A stretch of 64,000 nt of DNA from Mycolicibacterium sp. GF69 (GTDB lineage: Bacteria; Actinomycetota; Actinomycetes; Mycobacteriales; Mycobacteriaceae), in contig NZ_QMEW01000019.1 of assembly GCF_003284965.1 (NCBI RefSeq), positions 1-64,000 on the forward strand, given 5' to 3'. Under the pieces are notes generated by a model. It made no database searches. It saw nothing but the letters and a program-made list of their open reading frames with translations, and was not told the DNA's origin. Shown piece after piece: positions 25,612-34,242 of this stretch (position 1 is its first letter; each line of letters starts with the position of its first letter). The position numbers and the translations under genes were made by a program.

Positions 25612-26421
25612 TCAACGTGTACGCTGCGCGAGCGCCTGGGGCGACAGCGCCACGATCCGCTGTTCGGGGTCTCCGGCCAACAGGTAGGTCTGCGTGTCGG
25701 CGACATGTTTGGCGGCCAGTTTGCGGGCCCGTTCCGCGTCGCCGGACTCGATGGCGTCGGTGATCTTGGTGTGTACGCCGAGCGCGATCCTGCGTTTGTT
25801 CATGGATGGGTACTCGCCCTTGGCGGCGGTCTCCTCGGCCCACCAGTTCAGGTGGCCGGTCCACAGGGTTTCGAGGCTGCCGACGACGGCGATCATCGTG
25901 TGGTTGCCACACCCCCGCACGATCTCGTCGTGGAACTGCCCACCGATCTCGGTGAACCGTGCCCCGTCGTCGATGTGCTCGGCCATCGCGTCGTTGAGTT
26001 CTGTGAGCCTCGGTATCAGCGTGGTGCCGCGGTCGGGCCTGCGGGCGGCGAGCGCAGCACACATCGGGTCGAGTTCCTGTAGCGCCGTGCCGAGGTCGGC
26101 GAGCGGTACGTAGTCACTTTGCAGCAGCAGGCCGAGCATGTAGGCCGCGCTCGCCTTCGCCGGCGCATGCACGACGGCGCCGCCGCGGTTGCCTCGGCGC
26201 ACCGACACCAGACCCTCGGTCTCCAGTATTCGCAAGGCTTCTCGCAATGACACCAGGCTCACGTTGAAGTGTTCGACGAGCACTTCCTGGCGCGGCAACA
26301 GGTCACCGTCGCGCAGTTCACCTTCGATGATCTGGCGACGGAGTTCATCGGCGACGATCTCGGCGGTTCTGCGCGCACCCAGGCGGCGACGGGCCTCGGG
26401 GCCGATTCCCAGTGTTGTCAT
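25612..26421 (-). CDS. GntR/FadR-family transcriptional regulator
   Basis: 269 residues: an N-terminal winged helix (about residues 18-85, with GDLLPRQEVLVEHFNVSLVSLREALRIL-type sequence) and a C-terminal all-helical FCD domain, whose metal/ligand site residues include Asp in LQELDPMC, and His in GQFHDEIV and LGVHTKI. FadR-type regulators sense acyl-CoA or organic acids. It is first in gntR-SDR-adh and divergent from the fused CoA-transferase, so it likely governs both directions. Confidence 0.88.
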   Translation of the reverse strand: MTTLGIGPEARRRLGARRTAEIVADELRRQIIEGELRDGDLLPRQEVLVEHFNVSLVSLREALRILETEGLVSVRRGNRGGAVVHAPAKASAAYMLGLLLQSDYVPLADLGTALQELDPMCAALAARRPDRGTTLIPRLTELNDAMAEHIDDGARFTEIGGQFHDEIVRGCGNHTMIAVVGSLETLWTGHLNWWAEETAAKGEYPSMNKRRIALGVHTKITDAIESGDAERARKLAAKHVADTQTYLLAGDPEQRIVALSPQALAQRTR

Positions 26422-26513
26422 GTCTTTGCAATATTAGCAGTGATAGCGCTTTAGTCCTGGGCCTCGGTCGGATGACATCTATCTAAGATGGCGGCGAGAC
26501 TCAGGAGGTGTGA

Positions 26514-28805
26514 GTGGGCGAGTTCGCCACCCCGCTGGACGGTCTGCGGGTCATCGAGATCAGCGACCGCATCGCCGGGGCCTATTGCGGGAAGCTGTTG
26601 ACCGACGCCGGCGCCGACGTGGTCAAACTGGAACCGCCCGATGGCGATCCGCTGCGCCGGTATACCGCCACCGGAGCGGCAATCGACGCGCTCACCGACT
26701 CGCCATTGTTCAGCTACCTCAACGCCGGAAAGCGCAGTATCACAACCATTTCCGATGATCTGCTGGTGACCGCCGATGTCGTCGTGGTGACGGCGAACCA
26801 AGCGCAGGCCCGCGGGCGGGGCGTCGAGCCGGCGAAGCTGCTCGACGCCGCACCCGGCTGCATTGTCGTCTCGATCTCCGACTTCGGCTGGACCGGCCCG
26901 TGGTCCGAGCGCCCGGCCACCGAGTTCACGCTGCAGGCCGCGTCCGGTCTCACCGGATTTCGCGGTGACCCCGCGGGGCCGCCCATCTCCATCGGCGGCG
27001 AGCTGGGGGAGTACATGGGCGGGGCGTGGGCCGCGTTGGGCACGCTGGCGCTGCGCAGGCGCGTGCGCACCGGAGGCGCCGGCGGACATCTCGACATGTC
27101 GATGCTCGAGGCGATCACGCTCATGCAGAGCGGCGAATGGCTGCACTCTGCGCTGCTGCAAGGTGGGCCGGTCAGGCGCTCGGTCGAGGTGCCGTCGATC
27201 GAACCCGCTAAGGACGGCTACGTGGGCATCAGCATGGTGACCGGTCAGCAATGGCTCGACTTCGCCGCCATGGTCGACTGCCCGGAGTTCACCGAGATCG
27301 ACCAACTGCAGTTCCAGATCGGCCGCTGGGAGTACCGCGACTGGATACGCGAACGCATCCACCCCTGGATGCGCGAACGCACAGTCGACGAGATCGTCGA
27401 GCTGGGGCAGCTGTTCCGGCTGCCGTTGGCTCCGCTGGGCAACGGCGCGACCATTCCGGCGATGGACCACCTTCGCGAACGCGGTGTCTATGTCGACAAC
27501 CCGGCGGGGTTCCGTCAGCCGCGGCCCCCGTGGCTCATGTCGAAGGCGTGTCCGGCGCCCATTCGCGATGCGCCCGCGGTCGGCGATGCGGACGGCGAAT
27601 CTTTCTGGTCCCCAACAGTTTCTGACCGAACCCGCAACGCGGGCGACAGTGCGCCGCTGGCGGGGGTGCGAGTAGTCGACTTCACCGCGTTCTGGGCCGG
27701 ACCGGCGGCCACCCATGCGCTGGCGGCGTTCGGCGCCGACGTGATCAAGATCGAGTCGATCCAGCGTCCGGACGGGATCCGGTACTCGGGCGGGATGCGT
27801 AAGGACGTCGACGACTGGTGGGAGTACGGCTGGGTGTTCCACGCGATGAACACCAACAAGCGGTCGGTCACGCTCGATCTGCGATCCACCGAGGGTCTGC
27901 GGCTGGTCCGGCAACTGATCAGCGAGGCGGACGCCGTCGTGGAGAACTTCTCACCGCGGGTGATGGAGCAGTTCGGCCTGGGCGCCGAGGTCTTGCTCGA
28001 GCTCAACCCGCATCTGGTCATGCTGCGGATGCCCGCGTTCGGTCTGAGCGGCCCGTGGCGCGACCGGGTCGGGTTCGCCCCGACCATGGAACAGATCGCC
28101 GGGCTGGCCTGGGTGACCGGCCTGCCCGGGGGTCCGCCGATCGCACCCCGCGGGGCCTGCGACCCGCTCGCCGGCGCGCACGCCGCGGTCGCGTTGCTCG
28201 CCGCACTCGAGTTCGCCGACCGTACCGGCGACGGACAACTGGTCGAGGTTCCGATGATCGAGGCGGTGTTGAACGTGACGGCCGTTCAAACCATCGAATA
28301 CGAGGCTTTCGGCCGGGTGATGGAACGACGGGGCAACCAGGGCCGCGGCGCTGGTCTTCAGGACGTCTATCGGTGTGCGGGGCAGGACGAATGGATCGCC
28401 GTCGCTGCGTGCACCGAACGTGAACGCGCCGCCCTGGCCGAAGTCACGGCGGGCGCAGCGCTCGACGCCTGGTTCGCCGCCCGGAGCGCCGAAGCGGCCG
28501 CGGCGCAACTCGCATCCGCGGCGGTGCCCGCCGCGGTGGTGGTGTCGCCGTCGCTGGTCGTCGACAATCCGCAGCTGAGCCATCGTGGCTTCTTCGAGCG
28601 GCTCGATCATTCGAGCACCGGCGAGAACCTCTACCCTTGTCCGCCGTTCGCACGGCTGGCCGGACAACGCTGGTTGCGGCGCCCGCCCCCGACGCTGGGC
28701 CAGCACAACGCCGAGGTGCTGGGCGCACGGTGCGGGCTCAGCGAAGCCGAGTTGGAACGGCTCGCCGCTCGCGGCGTGATCGGAACCCGGCCGAAAGGCC
28801 TGTGA
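26514..28805 (+). CDS. fused two-domain class III CoA-transferase (CaiB/BaiF)
   Basis: 763 residues made of two tandem CaiB/BaiF domains (about 1-370 and 378-763), each opening with a LxGLRV/LAGVRV start. Domain 1 has the expected catalytic Asp194 in HLDMSMLEA. At the matching place in domain 2 the sequence is LVEVPMIEA, so Asp is replaced by Glu. Family III enzymes move CoA between organic acids. The fused form resembles two-subunit homologues joined into one chain. GTG at 26514 follows AGGAGG. It is divergent from the GntR gene across a 92-bp region containing a CATCT-N5-AGATG inverted repeat at 26476-26490. Confidence 0.88.
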   Translation: MGEFATPLDGLRVIEISDRIAGAYCGKLLTDAGADVVKLEPPDGDPLRRYTATGAAIDALTDSPLFSYLNAGKRSITTISDDLLVTADVVVVTANQAQARGRGVEPAKLLDAAPGCIVVSISDFGWTGPWSERPATEFTLQAASGLTGFRGDPAGPPISIGGELGEYMGGAWAALGTLALRRRVRTGGAGGHLDMSMLEAITLMQSGEWLHSALLQGGPVRRSVEVPSIEPAKDGYVGISMVTGQQWLDFAAMVDCPEFTEIDQLQFQIGRWEYRDWIRERIHPWMRERTVDEIVELGQLFRLPLAPLGNGATIPAMDHLRERGVYVDNPAGFRQPRPPWLMSKACPAPIRDAPAVGDADGESFWSPTVSDRTRNAGDSAPLAGVRVVDFTAFWAGPAATHALAAFGADVIKIESIQRPDGIRYSGGMRKDVDDWWEYGWVFHAMNTNKRSVTLDLRSTEGLRLVRQLISEADAVVENFSPRVMEQFGLGAEVLLELNPHLVMLRMPAFGLSGPWRDRVGFAPTMEQIAGLAWVTGLPGGPPIAPRGACDPLAGAHAAVALLAALEFADRTGDGQLVEVPMIEAVLNVTAVQTIEYEAFGRVMERRGNQGRGAGLQDVYRCAGQDEWIAVAACTERERAALAEVTAGAALDAWFAARSAEAAAAQLASAAVPAAVVVSPSLVVDNPQLSHRGFFERLDHSSTGENLYPCPPFARLAGQRWLRRPPPTLGQHNAEVLGARCGLSEAELERLAARGVIGTRPKGL

Positions 28806-28807
28806 AA

Positions 28808-30046
28808 TCAGCGTGCGCGCAACGTGATCGGCATCGCGTGAAATATCGTCATGTTGTTGGTCAGGTTCGGGTAGGCGACCTCGACCCGTCCGAGCGCGAT
28901 GTCTTCGGCGCGGCACAACAACTCGTCGAGTACCGCACGGATCTCGGCGCGCGCCAACATCGCGCCGAGGCAGTGGTGCGGCCCGCCGCCGCCGAACGCC
29001 ACGTGCGGATTGTCGGTGCGGCCGATGTCGAATCTGAACGGATCGTCGAAGACCTCCTCGTCGCGGTTGGCCGACCGCAACATCGACACCACGCGCTCGC
29101 CACGGGGGATTGTGACGCCGTCGATCTCGACGTCGACTCTGGTGACCCGGCTCCAGAACGCCACCGGCGTCGACCATCGCAACACCTCTTCGACCGCGGT
29201 GTGCCGCACCGCCGGGTCGGTGCGGTAGCGCTCGAGCTGCGCTGGATTCTCGACGAATGCCTGCAGCCCATAGGCCAGTGCGTTCTTCGTGGTGTCACTG
29301 CCGGCGAAGGCGATGACGAAGAAGAAGATGTCGAGTTCGGCAGCGGGAATCGACAACTGCTCGCCGTTCTCATCGGTGACGACGGCCGAGGCCAGCGTGC
29401 TCCAGATGTCATCGGCGGGCCTGCGGCGCTTCTCGGCGGTCAATTCCGTCGCGTAGGTGAAGACCTTGCCGAACAACTCGAGGTGCTGCTCGGTCTGGCG
29501 CGCTGATTCTGCCGAATTCGCCTGCAGGATAAGGTCGAAGGTGTCGAAGATCTCGGCTCTGTCCTGTTCGGGGATTCCGATGATGTCGCCGATCACGGAC
29601 ATGGGCAGTGCGTCGGCGACGTCGTCGATCCAGTCACCGCCGCCGGATTCCAACAGGCGGTCGATCATCGCGGCGGCCCGCCTGCGGATGTCCTGCTCGA
29701 GCTTTCCGATCGCCTTGGGCGTGAAAGCATGTGCCATCACCCGGCGCCGCTTGAGCAGATCGGGCGGATCCATGTTGATGATCGTCGGGAACGAACCCAC
29801 GGCGCCCACGCCCTGAATCAACGGCCCTTCGACGGCGGTGAACGACTCGGTGTCGCGGTGGATGCGGTGCGCGTGGCGCAGTTTGGTGGTGATCCAGAAG
29901 TCGCGCTTCAACGTCGCCACGACCCGGTCGTTGAGGCCATGCCGGAATACCGCTCGGTTGCGTCGCAACTCCGCAAAGAGTTCATCGGGAAAGCCGTTCT
30001 GCCACAACGTCGGATCCGACAGGTCGACCGGAGCCGTCGTTGGCAT
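28808..30046 (-). CDS. cytochrome P450
   Basis: 412-residue bacterial P450 with I-helix AFAGSDTTKNAL, ExxR in EEVLRWSTP and heme loop FGGGGPHHCLG (Cys359). The GGGGPHHCLG form recalls the CYP124/125/142 group of mycobacterial lipid and sterol omega-hydroxylases, though this is only a local resemblance. ATG at 30046 is preferred because AAGGGA lies 7 nt before it; ATG at 30052 and longer starts are less well placed. It is divergent from the Rieske oxygenase, with an inverted repeat between them, and ends 3 bp after the CoA-transferase on the opposite strand. Confidence 0.92.
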   Translation of the reverse strand: MPTTAPVDLSDPTLWQNGFPDELFAELRRNRAVFRHGLNDRVVATLKRDFWITTKLRHAHRIHRDTESFTAVEGPLIQGVGAVGSFPTIINMDPPDLLKRRRVMAHAFTPKAIGKLEQDIRRRAAAMIDRLLESGGGDWIDDVADALPMSVIGDIIGIPEQDRAEIFDTFDLILQANSAESARQTEQHLELFGKVFTYATELTAEKRRRPADDIWSTLASAVVTDENGEQLSIPAAELDIFFFVIAFAGSDTTKNALAYGLQAFVENPAQLERYRTDPAVRHTAVEEVLRWSTPVAFWSRVTRVDVEIDGVTIPRGERVVSMLRSANRDEEVFDDPFRFDIGRTDNPHVAFGGGGPHHCLGAMLARAEIRAVLDELLCRAEDIALGRVEVAYPNLTNNMTIFHAMPITLRAR

Positions 30047-30077
30047 GCGCATTCCCTTCGCCGTCCTTGACCCAGAA

Positions 30078-30101
30078 TGCCTAAAATAGTAAAAATAGGC
30101 A
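30078..30101. promoter_or_regulatory. inverted repeat TGCCTA-N12-TAGGCA in the P450/Rieske divergent promoter
   Basis: Perfect 6-bp arms (30078-30083, 30096-30101) flank an A/T-rich 12-bp spacer, which stands out in this GC-rich sequence. The site lies 32 bp upstream of the P450 start and 49 bp upstream of the Rieske start, a suitable place for a repressor that controls both. Confidence 0.55.
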
Positions 30102-30150
30102 ACGGGCGGCGACACTGACCCGGATTCTTGTTTGCGCGGACGGAGCTGGA

Positions 30151-31263
30151 ATGACGGATACGGTCGACCCCACGCTCGACCCGTCGGAGCGCGAGTTCGG
30201 ACCCAGCGGCATCAGCCTGTCGACCTACCGGTTCCCGACCGGATGGTTCATCGTCGGTTTCTCGTCCGAACTGGCTTCAGGCCAGGTCAAGCGCGCCCAC
30301 TATTTCGGCGAGGAGTTGGTCATCTTCCGGACCCGGTCGGGCCGGGTCAACGTGCTCGACGCCTACTGCCAGCACTTAGGCGCCAACATGGGTGTCGGCG
30401 GCACCGTCGAAGGTGAGCACATCGTCTGCCCGTGGCACGGCTGGCAGTGGCGGGGTGACGGCACCAACGCGCTGATTCCGTACAGCAAGATCGGCTGCAA
30501 GCAGAACGTGCGGATCAAGCGCTATCACAGCGCCGAGTGGTACGGGTTCATCCTGGTCTGGCACGAACGCCACGGCCGCGCCCCGTACTGGCAGCCGCCG
30601 GTGTTGCCCGAACTGGAGACCGACGAGTACTACCCCCTGCATCCGCACACCCGGATGGTCAACAGGGTCAAGGTGCACGCGCAGATGATCATCGAGAACG
30701 CGGCGGACCCGTACCACGTGCAGTACGTGCACAAGGCCGCGAATCCCGCCAACACCGCGTCATTCGAAGTGTCGGGATACCACCTGCACGCGACGGTGAA
30801 CGCGAATTTCGGTGGAGGGCGGGCGAAGACGTGGCTCACGCCGAACGGACCGGTCGACGCGAAGATCATCTACGACAACTATTCGCTCGGCCTCGGTGTG
30901 GTGCGGTTCCCCTCCGAGTTGGTCGCCACGGTCCAGGTGACCGGCCAGACCCCGGTCGACGAGGACTACACCGACTACTTCTACACCCAGGCCTCGATCC
31001 GCGAACCGGGCGACGAGGGCGACCGACCGAGCGGCCGCGCCGCGAAGTTCCTGCAGCTGCAGCAAGAGGTCATCAAACAGGACTTCTTCACCTGGGAGAA
31101 CATGAAGTACCTGGAGAAGCCCAACCTCGCGCCCGAGGAGGCCCGCGACTACGCCGCCCTGCGACGCTGGGCGCACCGCTTCTACCCCGGCACCGAACCG
31201 TCACCGGACGACTTCGGATACACCGCCGCCGGCGACCCCGACCCGGCCGCAGCGGGCGCGTGA
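30151..31263 (+). CDS. Rieske non-heme iron oxygenase, KshA-like
   Basis: 370-residue oxygenase component. The Rieske cluster ligands are Cys73-x-His75 and Cys93-x2-His96 with the standard 17-residue spacing. The mononuclear iron site is Asp186, His189 and His194 in NAADPYHVQYVH. Length and architecture resemble KshA, the oxygenase of 3-ketosteroid 9-alpha-hydroxylase, but sequence similarity by eye is moderate and the substrate may differ. ATG at 30151 follows GGAG. A reductase partner is not adjacent; the ferredoxin-containing reductase at 47258 is a candidate only by type. It is first in an apparent operon with the ligase, SnoaL-like and MaoC genes. Confidence 0.9.
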   Translation: MTDTVDPTLDPSEREFGPSGISLSTYRFPTGWFIVGFSSELASGQVKRAHYFGEELVIFRTRSGRVNVLDAYCQHLGANMGVGGTVEGEHIVCPWHGWQWRGDGTNALIPYSKIGCKQNVRIKRYHSAEWYGFILVWHERHGRAPYWQPPVLPELETDEYYPLHPHTRMVNRVKVHAQMIIENAADPYHVQYVHKAANPANTASFEVSGYHLHATVNANFGGGRAKTWLTPNGPVDAKIIYDNYSLGLGVVRFPSELVATVQVTGQTPVDEDYTDYFYTQASIREPGDEGDRPSGRAAKFLQLQQEVIKQDFFTWENMKYLEKPNLAPEEARDYAALRRWAHRFYPGTEPSPDDFGYTAAGDPDPAAAGA

Positions 31264-32861
31264 CGCCCACCGATCGGAGGCGTGTGGAACCTGGCGCGTT
31301 CGGTGTCGAGCGCTTCACCGTCGCCGAGGTGCTCGACCGGCGGGCCGAACAGTTCGGGGACCGGGTGATGATGTCGATCGACGGCACCCCGATCACGTTC
31401 GCCCAGATGCGCGACCGGTCCTGTGCGGCCGCGGCGATGCTGGCCGAGCACGGCATCGGTCGGGGGGACACCGTTGCGTTGTTCGCCGGAACCTGCCCCG
31501 AATGGGTGTATTTCTGGCTCGGTGCCGCCCGAACTGGTGCGGTGAGCGCGGCGGTCAACGCGGCCAACAAGGGTGACTTCCTGGCCGAGGCGCTGAACCT
31601 GTCGCGGGCCGGGCTTGTGGTCTGCGACGCCGACCGGCGGCCTCGGCTCGCAGCGGTCGCCGACCGCCTCGACGTCGCGACACCGACCCTGCTGATCGAT
31701 GATGCGGTCGCGGCCACGCTGACCGCCCGCGACCCCGCCGCACCTGCGCCGGCACGCACGGCGGTCGACGAGGTCGGCGTGCTGTTCTTCACCTCGGGCA
31801 CCACCGGCCCGTCGAAGGCCGTGGCGACCACGTGGCACTACCTGTTCACCATCGCCGCCACCGCCGCGGCGGCGTGGGAGTACGGGCCCGGCGAGGTCAT
31901 CTGGACGGCGATGCCGCTGTTTCACCTCAGCGCCGCACCGACCGTGCTGGCGCCGATGCTGGTCGGCGGCACCGCGGTGCTGGCGAGCGCTTTTCATCCG
32001 ACCGAAGTGTTCGACGAGGTACGCGACTGTGGCGCAGCGGGATTCGTCGGAGCCGGCGCGATGGTGTCGATGCTGTGGAACTTGGCGCCCGAGCCACGCG
32101 ACGCGCAGATCGGACTGCGGTTCATCTCGGCGGCACCCATCGCGGCCGATTCGTACCGTGCGATCGAGGAGCGGTACCGATGTCGGATGGTCACGATGTA
32201 CGGGCTGACCGAGGCTTTTCCTATCGCATACAAGTCGGTTTCGGACGACGGCGTTCCGGGTACCTCGGGGAAGATCAACCCGGCCTTCGAGGTACGCATC
32301 GTCGACGGGAACGGTCGACGGCTTCCCGAAGGCATGACAGGTGAGATCACGTGCCGGCCGCGGACAGCGCATGTAATGAGCGAGGGGTATGTGTCGTCCG
32401 CGTCCGTGCACCGGGATCTGCGTATCGATGGACACCCGGACTGGTTCGCCACCGGCGACCTCGGATTCCTCGATGCAGAGCACAACCTGACCTACGTCGA
32501 CCGCGCCAAGGACGCCCTGCGCAGGCGGGGCGAGAACGTGTCCTCGGTCGAACTGGAACGGGTGGTGATGCTCCACCCGGCGGTGGCGGAGGCCGCAGCG
32601 GTCGGCGTCCCCAGTGAATTGGGCGAGGACGACATCTTCGTCGTGATGACGCTGCGCCCGGGTGCCACGCTCGACTTCGGCGAACTGCTCGATTTCTGCG
32701 CGGCCCGCATGCCGTACTTCTGTGTGCCCAGATATCTCGAAGTGCTGGAAGAGATTCCGAAGAATGTGATCGGACGGATACGCAAAGACGTGTTGCGGTC
32801 GCGGGGGCTCGGTGCCACGGCGTGGGACCGAGAATCCAACGACTATCTGCTGAGCCGGTGA
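31260..32861 (+). CDS. AMP-forming acyl-CoA ligase
   Basis: 533-residue member of the ANL superfamily. Seen in order: the P-loop-like TSGTTGPSKAV, the YGLTEAF adenine motif, the GDLGFLD hinge motif, RRRGENVSSVELE, and a C-terminal PKNVIGRIRKD with the catalytic Lys. It activates a carboxylic acid to its acyl-CoA via an acyl-AMP. GTG at 31260 overlaps the Rieske stop (GTGA). A GTG at 31284 with GGAGG three bases upstream is an alternative, less well spaced. The acid is probably produced by the oxygenase and dehydrogenase genes around it. Confidence 0.9.
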   Translation: MTPTDRRRVEPGAFGVERFTVAEVLDRRAEQFGDRVMMSIDGTPITFAQMRDRSCAAAAMLAEHGIGRGDTVALFAGTCPEWVYFWLGAARTGAVSAAVNAANKGDFLAEALNLSRAGLVVCDADRRPRLAAVADRLDVATPTLLIDDAVAATLTARDPAAPAPARTAVDEVGVLFFTSGTTGPSKAVATTWHYLFTIAATAAAAWEYGPGEVIWTAMPLFHLSAAPTVLAPMLVGGTAVLASAFHPTEVFDEVRDCGAAGFVGAGAMVSMLWNLAPEPRDAQIGLRFISAAPIAADSYRAIEERYRCRMVTMYGLTEAFPIAYKSVSDDGVPGTSGKINPAFEVRIVDGNGRRLPEGMTGEITCRPRTAHVMSEGYVSSASVHRDLRIDGHPDWFATGDLGFLDAEHNLTYVDRAKDALRRRGENVSSVELERVVMLHPAVAEAAAVGVPSELGEDDIFVVMTLRPGATLDFGELLDFCAARMPYFCVPRYLEVLEEIPKNVIGRIRKDVLRSRGLGATAWDRESNDYLLSR

Positions 32862-32870
32862 AGGAGCCAG

Positions 32871-33287
32871 ATGATGTCATTGAGCTACCAACAGCAGTAC
32901 GTGCTCGACGGCTTGGCCGGGCGGGCGGCGATCCTCAACCTGGACGCCAGGCACGATCGGCTGTTCTCCAGCGGTGACCGCACCGGATGGCTCGCCACCT
33001 TCCGGCACTCCGGAGCGACATTCTCCCGGGCTGGGGACGCGTTCGCCGACCTGCGCGAGGCGTTCGACGGCGGCAACGGACGGCGACTTATCACAGTCGA
33101 TCACGACATCACCGTCGACGGTATCGAGGCAACACAGCAGTGCATTGCATTGCTGTTCTGCGCCAACGATCTCGAGGCGACCGGCAGTTACACCGACCGA
33201 CTCGTCTACGAACGCGGCGGCTGGTACTTCGCATCCCGCCAACTGGACTGGGATACCGCACCCCGCGAGAGCGCCCTCCCGGGGTGA
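32871..33287 (+). CDS. SnoaL-like (NTF2-fold) protein
   Basis: 138 residues of the NTF2-like fold: an N-terminal helix, then the LNLDARHDRLFSSGDRTGWLATF segment and a C-terminal strand YERGGWYFASRQL typical of SnoaL/ketosteroid-isomerase-like proteins. Such proteins act as isomerases, small hydratases or dioxygenase beta subunits. Its place directly after a Rieske alpha-type gene and ligase raises the option of a small oxygenase subunit, but there is no specific evidence. It starts 10 bp after the ligase and overlaps the next gene by 4 bp. Confidence 0.8.
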   Translation: MMSLSYQQQYVLDGLAGRAAILNLDARHDRLFSSGDRTGWLATFRHSGATFSRAGDAFADLREAFDGGNGRRLITVDHDITVDGIEATQQCIALLFCANDLEATGSYTDRLVYERGGWYFASRQLDWDTAPRESALPG

Positions 33288-33814
33288 ACGAGGCAATCCG
33301 GTACGACTTCGCCTTCGGCACCTACGAAGACGCGCTACGGATGGTCGGCACCCGAACGGCGCCGAGGTACGCGGGCACCGCGGTGAGCGCCGCCCGGATC
33401 CAGCACTTCGCGGCGATGGTCCGCGACCCGAATCCGTCCTACTGGGACGAGGATTTCGCCGTGCACCAGTGGGGCGGGCTTCTTGCGCCGCCCGCGCTGC
33501 TGATGGGCTGGCTGATCTTGCCGCCGTGGCTGCCGACCGGTCAGCCGCCGATGCCGGCGATTGCGCTGCGCGTACCGCTACCCGGTACGACGTTCATCAA
33601 CGCCGCCAACGACGTCGAGTTTGTTTGCGCCATCGTCGAAGGGGACCGGCTGCACGTCATCGAGGAGGTCGTCTCGGTGTCACCGGAGAAGCGAACCCGC
33701 CTCGGGACCGGACATTTCGTCCAGACCTGCGACGAGTTCCACCGCGCCGACGGGACGCTGGTCGCGGTCAACCGCAACACGCTGTTCCGGTTCAGCCCCG
33801 AGGCACCCCGATGA
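33284..33814 (+). CDS. MaoC-like dehydratase subunit without catalytic dyad
   Basis: 176-residue hot-dog-fold protein of the MaoC N-terminal (FAS1-type dehydratase) group. At the place where hydratase-2 enzymes have D-x4-H the sequence is DPNPSY, so the His is missing. It is followed directly by a second, smaller MaoC gene that does have the dyad. That is the pattern of heteromeric enoyl-CoA hydratases such as ChsH1-ChsH2 of cholesterol catabolism, where one subunit shapes the substrate pocket. GTG at 33284 overlaps the SnoaL-like stop. The product probably hydrates a bulky enoyl-CoA together with its neighbour. Confidence 0.82.
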   Translation: MNEAIRYDFAFGTYEDALRMVGTRTAPRYAGTAVSAARIQHFAAMVRDPNPSYWDEDFAVHQWGGLLAPPALLMGWLILPPWLPTGQPPMPAIALRVPLPGTTFINAANDVEFVCAIVEGDRLHVIEEVVSVSPEKRTRLGTGHFVQTCDEFHRADGTLVAVNRNTLFRFSPEAPR

Positions 33815-34242
33815 CGGCACACCGCCGGTACCCGCGGCTTCATTGGGGCCAGGTGGTCGTACCGACCGAGCTGCCCGAAGTGGTCGATCCCATCGACTAT
33901 CAACGCGTGGTGATGAATGCGGGGGCAACGTGGGATTACTTTCCGGCACACTATGATCCGTGCTACGCCGAGCAGCACGGCCATCCGACGATCTTCGTCA
34001 ACACGATGCACATCGCGGGATTCGTCGACCGTATCGCCACGGGATGGGCCGGACCCTACAGTCGTGTGGTGCGCCGCAAGATGACCCTGCTCGCGCCGGT
34101 CTACGCCGGTGACTCGATGGTGGGCCGCGGTAGCGTCGTGGCCAAGCGCGACGGCCGGTTGGTCGATCTGCAGATCACGGTGTCCAACCAGCGCGGCGAA
34201 CGGTGTTGTCCTGCCGAGGTGACGCTGGAGTTCTCCGGTTAG
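33811..34242 (+). CDS. MaoC-like enoyl-CoA hydratase, catalytic subunit
   Basis: 143-residue single hot-dog protein. The hydratase-2 dyad appears as Asp and His in WDYFPAHYDP (D-x4-H), followed by the HGHPTIFVNTMH segment that lines the site in this family. ATG at 33811 overlaps the upstream MaoC stop by 4 bp, so the two subunits are made together. The expected reaction is reversible hydration of a trans-2-enoyl-CoA. The gene ends tail to tail with the aldehyde dehydrogenase, overlapping by 4 bp. Confidence 0.85.
   Translation: MTAHRRYPRLHWGQVVVPTELPEVVDPIDYQRVVMNAGATWDYFPAHYDPCYAEQHGHPTIFVNTMHIAGFVDRIATGWAGPYSRVVRRKMTLLAPVYAGDSMVGRGSVVAKRDGRLVDLQITVSNQRGERCCPAEVTLEFSG

Noticed and set aside
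32974..33283. Alternative frames opening inside the SnoaL-like gene for the MaoC proteins
   Set aside because: The added residues are shadow sequence. The 4-bp overlap starts at 33284 and 33811 give proteins of normal family length.
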